From Pseudobutyrivibrio ruminis (GTDB lineage Bacteria; Bacillota; Clostridia; Lachnospirales; Lachnospiraceae): a stretch of DNA of 64,000 nucleotides. Below are positions 1 through 7,154 of the stretch, one piece after another. The translations under genes and the position numbers were made by a program. The first letter of the stretch is position 1. Each line of letters begins with the position of its first letter. Location of the stretch: the NCBI RefSeq assembly GCF_015057245.1, contig NZ_SVET01000007.1, forward strand, positions 106,362 through 170,361, written 5' to 3'. The notes below the pieces were generated by a model, which was not told where the DNA came from, made no database searches, and worked only from the letters and a program-made list of their open reading frames with translations.

Positions 1-1541
1 AGTTGTTTGAAGACGAGACAAAATCAGATCTTACAGGCTATGAAGTAGGTAAGGTTACAGAGCTTGGCGCTGTAAACGTTATGACAGGTATTTATACAGG
101 TCGTTCACCTAAAGACAAATTTATCGTAATGGATGAGACATCAAAGGATACAGTATGGTGGACAACTCCAGAATATCCTAACGACAACCACCCAGCTTCA
201 GAGGAAGCATGGAAGGCATGTAAGGAACTTGCAGTTAAGGAACTTTCTAATAAGAAACTCTACGTTGTAGATGGTTTCTGCGGAGCTAACAAGGACACAC
301 GTCTTGCAGTTAGATTTATTATGGAAGTTGCTTGGCAGGCACACTTTGTAAAGAACATGTTCATCCGTCCTACAGAGGAAGAGCTTGCAAACTTTGAGCC
401 AGATTTCATCGTTTACAATGCATCAAAGGCTAAGGTTGAGAACTTCAAGGAGCTTGGACTTAACTCTGAGACAGCAGTTCTTTTCAATGTAACAAGCAAA
501 GAGCAGGTTATTCTTAATACATGGTATGGTGGAGAGATGAAGAAGGGTCTCTTCTCTATGCAGAACTACTTCCTTCCACTTAAGGGCATGGCTTCAATGC
601 ACTGCTCAGCTAACACAGACATGGATGGAAAGCACACAGCTATTTTCTTCGGTCTTTCTGGTACAGGTAAGACTACACTTTCTACAGATCCAAAGCGTCT
701 CCTTATTGGTGATGATGAGCACGGTTGGGATGACAACGGTGTATTCAACCTTGAGGGTGGATGCTATGCAAAGGTTATCGGACTTGACAAAGAGTCTGAG
801 CCAGATATCTACAACGCAATCAAGAGAAATGCTCTTCTTGAGAACGTTACAGTTGCTGATGATGGCAAGATTGATTTTGATGACAAGAGCGTTACAGAGA
901 ACACTCGTGTATCTTACCCAATCGAGTTCATCGACAAGATTGCACAGAAGGTAAACAAGGTTTCTTCTGGTCCAGATGCAGACAATGTTATCTTCCTTTC
1001 AGCAGATGCATTCGGAGTACTTCCTCCAGTATCTATTCTTACACCAGAGCAGACAAAGTATTACTTCCTTTCAGGATTTACAGCTAAGCTTGCTGGTACA
1101 GAGCGTGGTATCACAGAGCCAACACCTACATTCTCAGCTTGCTTCGGACAGGCATTCCTTGAGTTACATCCTACAAAGTACGCTGAGGAGCTTGTTAAGA
1201 AGATGGAGAAGTCTGGTGCAAAGGCTTACCTTGTTAACACAGGTTGGAACGGAACAGGCAAGAGAATCTCTATCAAAGATACAAGAGGTATCATTGATGC
1301 AATCCTTTCTGGTGATGTTCTTAAGGCACCTACAAAGAAGATTCCATTCTTCGATTTCGAGGTACCAACAGAGCTTCCAGGAGTTGATCCAGCAATCCTT
1401 GATCCAAGAGATACATATGCAAATGCTTCTGAGTGGGAAGAGAAGGCTAAGGACTTAGCTGCTCGTTTCCAGAAGAACTTCAAGAAGTATGAGACAAACG
1501 AAGCTGGTAAGGCACTTGTTTCTGCAGGTCCACAGTTATAG
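1..1541 (+). CDS. pckA: Phosphoenolpyruvate carboxykinase (ATP), 5' end cut by window
   Basis: Cytosolic enzyme interconverting oxaloacetate plus ATP with phosphoenolpyruvate, CO2 and ADP; in anaerobes it often runs toward oxaloacetate in mixed-acid fermentation. The reading frame is open from the first base and 512 codons are visible. The family is about 530-540 residues, so roughly 20-25 N-terminal residues lie outside the window, and the TTG at position 3 is probably an internal Leu codon. Family landmarks are present: the GRSPKDKF substrate loop near residue 34, the P-loop GLSGTGKTTLS near residue 218, the kinase-2 segment GDDEHGWDD just after it, and the C-terminal NTGWNGTG motif. The gene ends in an intrinsic terminator, so it is the last gene of its transcript. 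Identification is secure; the start is not visible. Confidence 0.97.
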   Translation, partial: LFEDETKSDLTGYEVGKVTELGAVNVMTGIYTGRSPKDKFIVMDETSKDTVWWTTPEYPNDNHPASEEAWKACKELAVKELSNKKLYVVDGFCGANKDTRLAVRFIMEVAWQAHFVKNMFIRPTEEELANFEPDFIVYNASKAKVENFKELGLNSETAVLFNVTSKEQVILNTWYGGEMKKGLFSMQNYFLPLKGMASMHCSANTDMDGKHTAIFFGLSGTGKTTLSTDPKRLLIGDDEHGWDDNGVFNLEGGCYAKVIGLDKESEPDIYNAIKRNALLENVTVADDGKIDFDDKSVTENTRVSYPIEFIDKIAQKVNKVSSGPDADNVIFLSADAFGVLPPVSILTPEQTKYYFLSGFTAKLAGTERGITEPTPTFSACFGQAFLELHPTKYAEELVKKMEKSGAKAYLVNTGWNGTGKRISIKDTRGIIDAILSGDVLKAPTKKIPFFDFEVPTELPGVDPAILDPRDTYANASEWEEKAKDLAARFQKNFKKYETNEAGKALVSAGPQL

Positions 1542-1567
1542 AATATAATCTATATTTAATAAACAAA

Positions 1568-1601
1568 GGTCCAGAGTTAAAAAACACTCTGGACCTGTTT
1601 T
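1568..1601 (+). terminator. Intrinsic terminator of pckA
   Basis: A 10-bp perfect stem, ggtccagagt pairing with actctggacc, with an 8-base A-rich loop, is followed by tgtttt. It lies 27 bases after the pckA stop. Confidence 0.85.
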
Positions 1602-1642
1602 GTGAAAAATCAGTTCTTTATTTTATCACAAATCTGTTGTAA

Positions 1643-1866
1643 TATAATTGCAGGTAGTAAATATACCGACTTTATTTCTAACCTGGGATGTACGATTTAA
1701 CTTATCCTTTTTGAACCTACATTTACTTTAAACGGAATGCCTATATTTCTAATTGGCTGTCAGGCCTTCATTGCGCAGAGGAAGACAAAAAATTAGTTGC
1801 GGCGATCCACCTAGCTAGAGCTAGGAGTCAATTGATAGGCCCGGCATTTTGGGTTAGATTTTTTTT
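1643..1866 (+). ncRNA. Candidate structured RNA gene, possibly 6S RNA
   Basis: This 525-base gap between pckA and the next gene has no credible ORF but looks like a free-standing RNA gene. A perfect -10 box TATAAT is at 1643-1648, so transcription would start near 1655, and a run of eight Ts ends near 1866. Between them many segments can pair. A closing stem joins ctaacct (about 1679) to gggttag (about 1850). Another stem joins aatgcctat to ataggc/gcatt. There is a hairpin cctagct/agctagg near 1810-1826, and a branched part around gtcaggccttc with gaggaagac. The size (about 190-210 nt), long closing stem, internal open regions and own promoter fit 6S RNA, the RNA polymerase regulator, but I assign that from overall look, not from a covariance match. 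Alternative: another family-specific structured RNA. Confidence 0.48.
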
Positions 1867-2024
1867 GCAAATTTTATATAAAGACTATGTACACCTTGTT
1901 ACGCTTACAAGCATGTATTTACTCCGCTCAACACATGTTTCGCTTGAGTAAGTACAGAGCTTGATAGCTACAAGGTGTTTTTATATTTAGTAATTTGCAA
2001 TAAAAAATCTAACCTCTTTAAAAT
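1850..2024. repeat. Long imperfect palindrome (about 175 bp)
   Basis: The outer arms ggttagatttttt (about 1851) and aaaaaatctaacc (ending about 2013) are complementary, and pairing continues inward through gcaaatt/aatttgc, acaccttgt/acaaggtgt and gtatttactc/gagtaagtac. The central loop is near 1935-1950. Its left arm overlaps the 3' end of the candidate structured RNA. It codes for nothing visible and could be a small non-autonomous mobile element, a bidirectional transcript end or an RNA processing site. Confidence 0.6.
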
Positions 2025-2066
2025 GCCGCACGGTTTTGATAGAATCTGTGATTAGAGGAGATTATT

Positions 2067-2921
2067 ATGTGGACATTTTTAGGTTATGGAAAGACATATT
2101 TAGATAAATGCGGAAGGGATAATATTGGGGCGTATGCGGCCCAGACGGCGTATTTTATGATTATGTCGGCTATTCCTTTTATGATGCTTTTAGTATGGAT
2201 TGCAGGTTATGTGCCTTCGATAAATGAGTACATGAATGAGCTTATTTTTGATGTGCTTCCAGAAACATTTCTGCCATATATGGAAAGAGTTATCAGGCTT
2301 GTTACACAGGCGTCAGTTGGTGCTATTTCTATTTCTGCGGTGATGGCAATCTGGTCATCAGGAAAAGCCTTTCAGAATCTTATGGTTGGGCTTAATCAGG
2401 TGAACAAAATAGAAGAGACTAGAAATTGGTTCGGAAGAAGATTAAGAGCTATTTTTTATACTCTTGTTTTGTTGTTTGTTATTGTTGTAATCATGCTTAT
2501 GCTTGTATTTACACAGAAGCTTCAGTATTATGCTAAAAATTATTATGGCTTCCTAGCATATGTTGTGGGCATTCGACCATTATTTAGAGGGATATTTGTA
2601 TTTATCTTTTTGGTTATCGTATTTACGTTTTTATTTACAGTGTTGCCGAATAAAAACCTATCATTCTTTAGTCAGCTGCCAGGAGGTATTATTTGTGCCG
2701 CTAGCTGGTATGTATTCAGTATGTTGCTTGCTATATGGGTTAAGATATTCAATAACTTTTCTATGTACGGCGCATTTGCAACTATGATGATGTTTATGTT
2801 CTGGCTGTATTTTTGTATGTATTTTATGTTGATGGCTGCTGAGGCAAATGTTTTTTTCAAGGAAGCATTTGGATTGGCATGGAATAATTTTAAAAGAAAA
2901 ATTAAAGAAGGATCTTTATAA
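2067..2921 (+). CDS. YihY/BrkB family membrane protein
   Basis: Integral membrane protein of the YihY/UPF0761 (BrkB, once called ribonuclease BN) family, function not established. It has 284 residues, normal for Firmicute members. An N-terminal amphipathic part (DNIGAYAAQTAYFMIMSAIPF) is followed by about six hydrophobic segments, near residues 30-48, 88-105, 130-155, 172-198, 205-230 and 235-262. The conserved family features are the N-terminal AAQTAYF and a central W/GG segment (LPGGIICAASW). The start ATG has GAGGAG 7 bases upstream. It stands alone, ends in a terminator shared with the convergent chemoreceptor, and shows no operon partner. Confidence 0.88.
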   Translation: MWTFLGYGKTYLDKCGRDNIGAYAAQTAYFMIMSAIPFMMLLVWIAGYVPSINEYMNELIFDVLPETFLPYMERVIRLVTQASVGAISISAVMAIWSSGKAFQNLMVGLNQVNKIEETRNWFGRRLRAIFYTLVLLFVIVVIMLMLVFTQKLQYYAKNYYGFLAYVVGIRPLFRGIFVFIFLVIVFTFLFTVLPNKNLSFFSQLPGGIICAASWYVFSMLLAIWVKIFNNFSMYGAFATMMMFMFWLYFCMYFMLMAAEANVFFKEAFGLAWNNFKRKIKEGSL

Positions 2922-2958
2922 AAGAAGGACAGTGATTAATCACTGTCCCTTTCTTTTT
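2921..2958. terminator. Bidirectional terminator between converging genes
   Basis: An 11-bp perfect palindrome, ggacagtgatt/aatcactgtcc (2927-2948), is flanked by aaagaa on the left and a T-rich tract on the right. It can end transcription from the membrane-protein gene on plus and the chemoreceptor gene on minus, whose stop lies at 2957. Confidence 0.88.
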
Positions 2959-4765
2959 ATTCGTCCATTTGGAATTGATTTACAATGTTTGTTAAAGCGT
3001 CGATAGCCTGCTTTGTGTCACCGACCTTGTCGTTTACATCCACTGTACCATTTACAATATTAGTTGTTTTCTCTGCAATGTCGTATACACCGTTTGCAGA
3101 TTCGTTTACAGTAGCATTGATGTGTTCGATTGTTTCTGATATGTGAGCAATAGAGCCTGTAAGCTGTTCAACACCCTCACTGATTGAGCTCATGCTAGAG
3201 TGGAATACTTCTGCATCAGCGTAGTACTGTTCGGATACCTTACTGAATCCTTCGTAATCAACCAATACGTTTTCCTCAAGGAAAGTGGTGGTTTCTTCGA
3301 GGCAGTTTGACATGTCTGCTACAGCATTATTTACAGCAGATACAATGTTATCGATGTTTGACACGGCATCGCTAGTTTGATTTGCAAGATTTCCAATTTC
3401 TGTAGCTACAACAGAGAAACCGCGTCCTGCATCACCGGCACGGGCAGCTTCGATGGAAGCGTTAAGTGCTAGAAGAGAAGTCTGAGACGAAATCTGCATG
3501 ATTGTGCTTGTAAGCTCGTTTATCTTTTCTACAGCCTTTGCATTTTCCATAGCTGTGTTAGTTTGCTGTCTAACATTGTTGTAAGTTTCTTTTGTCTTGT
3601 TTGAAGCTTGAATTGTGGAAGCTTGTAACTGCTGGGCTCTAGACATAATATCCTGAGAAAGGTTAGCGCCGTACTGAGCCATAGAATCAATGTTTGCAGC
3701 TTCATCTTTAATAGTAATTACATTCTGATTAATTTCATCTGTAGCAGCAGAAGTTTCTTCCATAGATGCTGCGATTTCCTGCGTAGTAGCAGAGTTGTCG
3801 GAGCACATTGTGTTAACATTATTGGCTGTTGATGTGAGTCCGTCTACATTATCGTTGATACGACTTTCTGTATCAGTGATGTTTACAACCATATCTCTAA
3901 GGGAATTGCGCATAAGGCTAACTGAACGAGTGATTTCACCTATTTCGTCCTTTCGTTTCATAAGCGCATCGGCATTACCTGTCTTTCTGAAATCAAGATG
4001 GGCTGTATGGTCGATAATGTCAGTAATAGTAGCAAGTGGGCTAAGCATTGTTCTGATAAGGATAAAGAACAATACTGCAGACGCGATAATTACAATAATA
4101 AGTAGTAATGACATAGCAGAAATAAGCTTGTTAACTGGAGCCATAATTAAATCATAGTCACCAGTTACAACAACAATATTTCCTGCGGCAGTAAAAGCGT
4201 AGCCTGCATAATGCTTAGTTCCTTCATAATTATATTTAAGAGAACCACTTCCAATTTCTTCTGGTGTTTCACCAGCCTGAATTCGCGCTACTAAATCATC
4301 GATTGCTGTGTTATCTACTGGATTACCAATCTTATCTAAGGTTGGGTGGTATAGCATTAAGCCTTCATTGGATACATAGTAAGCATAGGAACCATCTACG
4401 CCGGTGATGTTGACTGTACCTAATGCCACATCAAGAGTATCGAACATAGACTGCTTCTTTTCAGTAGGGTAGGATTTTAGCTGAGAAATAAGATATTTTT
4501 CAACTACGATACCATTTAAATCGCTATAACCTTCAATAGTAGTGTTGTGAGCTGTAGTTTCCATTGTAGTGTTAATTGCAATGGCTGCCACCTCTGCAAG
4601 GTTTTGTGTGTAGTTATCGTAGGTATTTGTTAGAGTAGACCTTGAGTTGTTAAGGGTAAGGATTCCAATCACGCTCAAAATAACCGTAAGAGCAGTGATA
4701 ATAGTTAGAACCATTTTAAAAACCATTGAATGAACAAAGGAAACCCTTTTTCTTGACTTTTTCAT
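2957..4765 (-). CDS. Methyl-accepting chemotaxis protein with extracellular Cache-type sensor
   Basis: Transmembrane chemoreceptor, 602 residues. The order is a short basic cytoplasmic start (MKKSRKRVSF), membrane segment 1 at about 14-38, an extracellular sensor at about 40-210 of single-Cache type (YHPTLDKIGNPVDN is typical of these domains), membrane segment 2 at about 213-237, HAMP at about 238-290 and a long cytoplasmic coiled-coil signalling domain. The signalling tip is recognisable (SLLALNASIEAARAGDAGRG, then VVATEIGNLANQ). It should couple a small-molecule ligand, often an organic or amino acid, to CheA/CheW; no chemotaxis kinase or flagellar genes are in the window. AGGAGG lies just upstream of its ATG. 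It is the only convincing minus-strand gene here. Confidence 0.95.
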   Translation of the reverse strand: MKKSRKRVSFVHSMVFKMVLTIITALTVILSVIGILTLNNSRSTLTNTYDNYTQNLAEVAAIAINTTMETTAHNTTIEGYSDLNGIVVEKYLISQLKSYPTEKKQSMFDTLDVALGTVNITGVDGSYAYYVSNEGLMLYHPTLDKIGNPVDNTAIDDLVARIQAGETPEEIGSGSLKYNYEGTKHYAGYAFTAAGNIVVVTGDYDLIMAPVNKLISAMSLLLIIVIIASAVLFFILIRTMLSPLATITDIIDHTAHLDFRKTGNADALMKRKDEIGEITRSVSLMRNSLRDMVVNITDTESRINDNVDGLTSTANNVNTMCSDNSATTQEIAASMEETSAATDEINQNVITIKDEAANIDSMAQYGANLSQDIMSRAQQLQASTIQASNKTKETYNNVRQQTNTAMENAKAVEKINELTSTIMQISSQTSLLALNASIEAARAGDAGRGFSVVATEIGNLANQTSDAVSNIDNIVSAVNNAVADMSNCLEETTTFLEENVLVDYEGFSKVSEQYYADAEVFHSSMSSISEGVEQLTGSIAHISETIEHINATVNESANGVYDIAEKTTNIVNGTVDVNDKVGDTKQAIDALTNIVNQFQMDE

Positions 4766-4800
4766 TTTACATTCCTCCTAAAAACAGTAAACAATTCGGA

Positions 4801-4829
4801 ATTATAGCACAAAATAAAATAGAAATAAA
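4801..4829 (-). promoter_or_regulatory. Probable promoter of the chemoreceptor gene
   Basis: Read on the minus strand, an extended -10 element TGCTATAAT lies at 4809-4801, 35 bases before the start codon. The -35 region (about 4824-4829) is AT-rich and only weakly matches consensus. The sigma-28 motility consensus is not evident. Confidence 0.5.
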
Positions 4830-4883
4830 TTATATTGTGCATAATATAACGATTTTTGTAATAGAATTTTTTATAATAGATTT

Positions 4884-4912
4884 TTGCTTATAAGGTGCTT
4901 TTATGCTATTAT
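4884..4912 (+). promoter_or_regulatory. Promoter of queA
   Basis: -35 TTGCTT at 4884-4889, 17-base spacer, extended -10 TGC-TATTAT with the hexamer at 4907-4912. It lies about 38 bases upstream of the queA start. Confidence 0.6.
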
Positions 4913-4949
4913 CTATTGGAAAAATAAGATTTAGTATTAAGGATTTATC

Positions 4950-5987
4950 ATGAAAGTTAAGGATTTTGATTATGATCTTCCTGAGGAGCTTATCGCTCAG
5001 GATCCACTTGAAAAAAGAAGTAATTCAAGGCTTATGGTCTTGGATAAAAATACTGGAGAAACATTTCATCGTCATTTCTATGACATCAAAGACTATTTAA
5101 AGCCAGGTGATTGTCTGGTTATCAATAACACAAGAGTTATCCCAGCAAGATTATATGGAGCTAGAGTTGGTTCTGGCGGAAAAGTCGAGATTCTCCTTTT
5201 AAAGCGTATTAGCGACAATCAGTGGGAGTGTCTTGTAAAACCAGGTAAAAAAGCTCGCCCAGGAATGGAAATTTCATTTGGTGATGGCCTTTTAGTTGGA
5301 AAGATTATCGATATTGTTGATGAGGGCAATCGTATTATTGAGTTTTCTTATGATGGAATTTTTGAGGAGATTCTTGATAAGTTAGGAGAGATGCCACTTC
5401 CACCATACATCACTCACAAGCTTAAGGATAGAGACAGATATCAGACTGTTTATGCAAAATATGATGGTTCAGCAGCTGCACCTACAGCAGGCCTTCATTT
5501 CACACCAGAGCTTCTTGAGGAAGTAAAGGCTATGGGTGTAAAAATTGCAGAGGTTACTCTACATGTAGGTCTTGGTACATTTCGTCCTGTAAAGGAAGAG
5601 GAAGTGCTTGAGCATCATATGCATTCTGAGTACTATGAGCTCAACCAAGAAGCCTGCGATATTATTAATGAAACAAAGGCTAATGGTGGCAGAATTATTT
5701 CTGTTGGAACAACAAGTACACGTACTCTTGAGTCTGCAGCTGAGGCTGGAAAGCCTCTTACACCAAAGAGTGGATGGACTCAGATTTTTATTTATCCTGG
5801 ATATGAGTTTAAGGTAATAGATGGACTTATCACTAATTTCCATTTACCACAGTCTACACTTATTATGCTTGTTTCGGCTTTGGCCGGCAGAGAGCATGTG
5901 CTTAAAGCATACGAAGAAGCAGTGCAGGAAAGATATAGATTTTTCTCATTTGGAGATGCAATGTTAATTACAGATTTATCTAAATAA
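4950..5987 (+). CDS. queA: S-adenosylmethionine:tRNA ribosyltransferase-isomerase
   Basis: Cytosolic enzyme that transfers and isomerises the ribosyl group of S-adenosylmethionine onto 7-aminomethyl-7-deazaguanine in tRNA, giving epoxyqueuosine at the wobble position. It has 345 residues, the normal length. Typical segments: the N-terminal DFDYDLPEELIAQ, CLVINNTRVIPARLYG near residue 55, APTAGLHFT near residue 175, the VGLGTFRPV stretch and the C-terminal FSFGDAMLI. The ribosome site is weak (AAGGA). Other queuosine genes (tgt, queG) are not in this window. It is followed by a 96-base gap before pheS, so the two may be separate units. Confidence 0.96.
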   Translation: MKVKDFDYDLPEELIAQDPLEKRSNSRLMVLDKNTGETFHRHFYDIKDYLKPGDCLVINNTRVIPARLYGARVGSGGKVEILLLKRISDNQWECLVKPGKKARPGMEISFGDGLLVGKIIDIVDEGNRIIEFSYDGIFEEILDKLGEMPLPPYITHKLKDRDRYQTVYAKYDGSAAAPTAGLHFTPELLEEVKAMGVKIAEVTLHVGLGTFRPVKEEEVLEHHMHSEYYELNQEACDIINETKANGGRIISVGTTSTRTLESAAEAGKPLTPKSGWTQIFIYPGYEFKVIDGLITNFHLPQSTLIMLVSALAGREHVLKAYEEAVQERYRFFSFGDAMLITDLSK

Positions 5988-6046
5988 TTACGCGCATTTT
6001 CCTTGAATTCAAGAGGAATAAAAGCTAAAATTTTGATTTAGTAGTA

Positions 6047-6061
6047 TTGGCCGCGGGCCAA
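6047..6061. other. Short GC-rich hairpin upstream of pheS
   Basis: ttggcc-gcg-ggccaa forms a 6-bp stem 23 bases before the pheS ATG. It lacks a T-run, so it is not a convincing terminator. No T-box motif is present in the 96-base queA-pheS gap, although many Firmicutes control pheST with one. Confidence 0.35.
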
Positions 6062-6083
6062 AATTTAGTTTACGGAGGAAGCC

Positions 6084-7139
6084 ATGATAGATATCATATC
6101 TGAATTGAGCACAAAGTTTGAAGAAGAGCTTCAGAACATCAAAAACTCTGAAGAGCTTGAAAATATACGTGTTTCATACTTAGGTAAAAAAGGTAGTGTT
6201 ACAGCTGCAATGAAGGAAATGGGCAAGCTTTCTGCTGAGGAAAAGAAAGAATTTGGCCAGAAAATTAACGTATTAAAGAATACTGTTGCTGACAAGATTG
6301 CTGAGAAGAAGGAAGAAATCGCAGCACTTGAGCTTCAAAGAGAAATTGACAAGGTTCCTGAGTTTGATATTTCACTTCCAGAGCACTTTGAGCAGGGAAG
6401 TTATCATCCAATCACACTTGTACAGCGTCAGTGTGAAAATATCTTTAAGTCTATGGGCTTCACTGTTGAAGATTATAGCGAAGTAGTTACTGATTATGAG
6501 TGTTTTGAATCTGTAAATATTCCAAAGTATCACCCAGCTCGTGATATGCAGGATACATATTATCTTGAGAATGGACAGCTTCTTAAGTCTCAGACAACAG
6601 CTGCACAGAACGCTATCTATAAAAAATATCGCAAGCAGCTTATCGAGGATGGCACACCTATCAAGGCTATCTTCCCAGGACGTTGTTTCAGAAACGAAGC
6701 TACTGATGCTTGCCATGAAAACACATTCTTCCAGATGGAAGGTGTTATGGTTGGAAAGGATATTTCTATTTCTAACCTTATCTACTTCATGAAGACTATG
6801 CTTTCAGAAGTATTTAGACGTGATATAAAAGTTCGCCTTCGCCCGGGATTCTTCCCATTTGTGGAGCCTGGTTTCGAGCTTGACATTAACTGCCTTAACT
6901 GTGGCGGTAAGGGATGCCCATCATGCAAGCATTCTGGATGGCTTGAGCTTTGCCCATGTGGTATGGTTCATCCAAAGGTTCTTGAAGAGGGCGGCATCGA
7001 TCCTGACAAGTACACAGGCTTTGCCTTTGGACTTGGTCTTACAAGACTTGCAATGATGAAATACGGAATTAAAGACATTCGTGATCTGAACAGCGGTAAT
7101 CTTTCAAGCTTAGCTCAGTTCACTGATGATGAGCAGTAA
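6084..7139 (+). CDS. pheS: Phenylalanyl-tRNA synthetase alpha subunit
   Basis: Catalytic subunit of the alpha2-beta2 enzyme that charges tRNA-Phe. It has 351 residues, slightly longer than E. coli PheS. An N-terminal coiled-coil tRNA-binding arm (about 1-95) is followed by the class II catalytic core. Motif 2 is represented by FPGRCFRNEATDACH and FFQMEGVMV, and motif 3 by GFAFGLGLTRLAMMKYGI near the C-terminus. A cysteine-rich stretch, CLNCGGKGCPSCKHSGW, sits just before motif 3; clostridial PheS proteins commonly carry such an insertion. ATG has GGAGGAAGCC just upstream. It is followed after 15 bases by pheT. Confidence 0.97.
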   Translation: MIDIISELSTKFEEELQNIKNSEELENIRVSYLGKKGSVTAAMKEMGKLSAEEKKEFGQKINVLKNTVADKIAEKKEEIAALELQREIDKVPEFDISLPEHFEQGSYHPITLVQRQCENIFKSMGFTVEDYSEVVTDYECFESVNIPKYHPARDMQDTYYLENGQLLKSQTTAAQNAIYKKYRKQLIEDGTPIKAIFPGRCFRNEATDACHENTFFQMEGVMVGKDISISNLIYFMKTMLSEVFRRDIKVRLRPGFFPFVEPGFELDINCLNCGGKGCPSCKHSGWLELCPCGMVHPKVLEEGGIDPDKYTGFAFGLGLTRLAMMKYGIKDIRDLNSGNLSSLAQFTDDEQ

Positions 7140-7154
7140 GGGAGGACTATAACC

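Noticed and set aside
1655..1866. tmRNA or RNase P RNA
   Set aside because: Neither the tmRNA tRNA-like ends nor the RNase P core motifs (such as GAGGAAAGTCC) are present.
5988..6083. T-box or other riboswitch before pheST
   Set aside because: No T-box sequence and too little room; only a short GC-rich hairpin without T-run is present.
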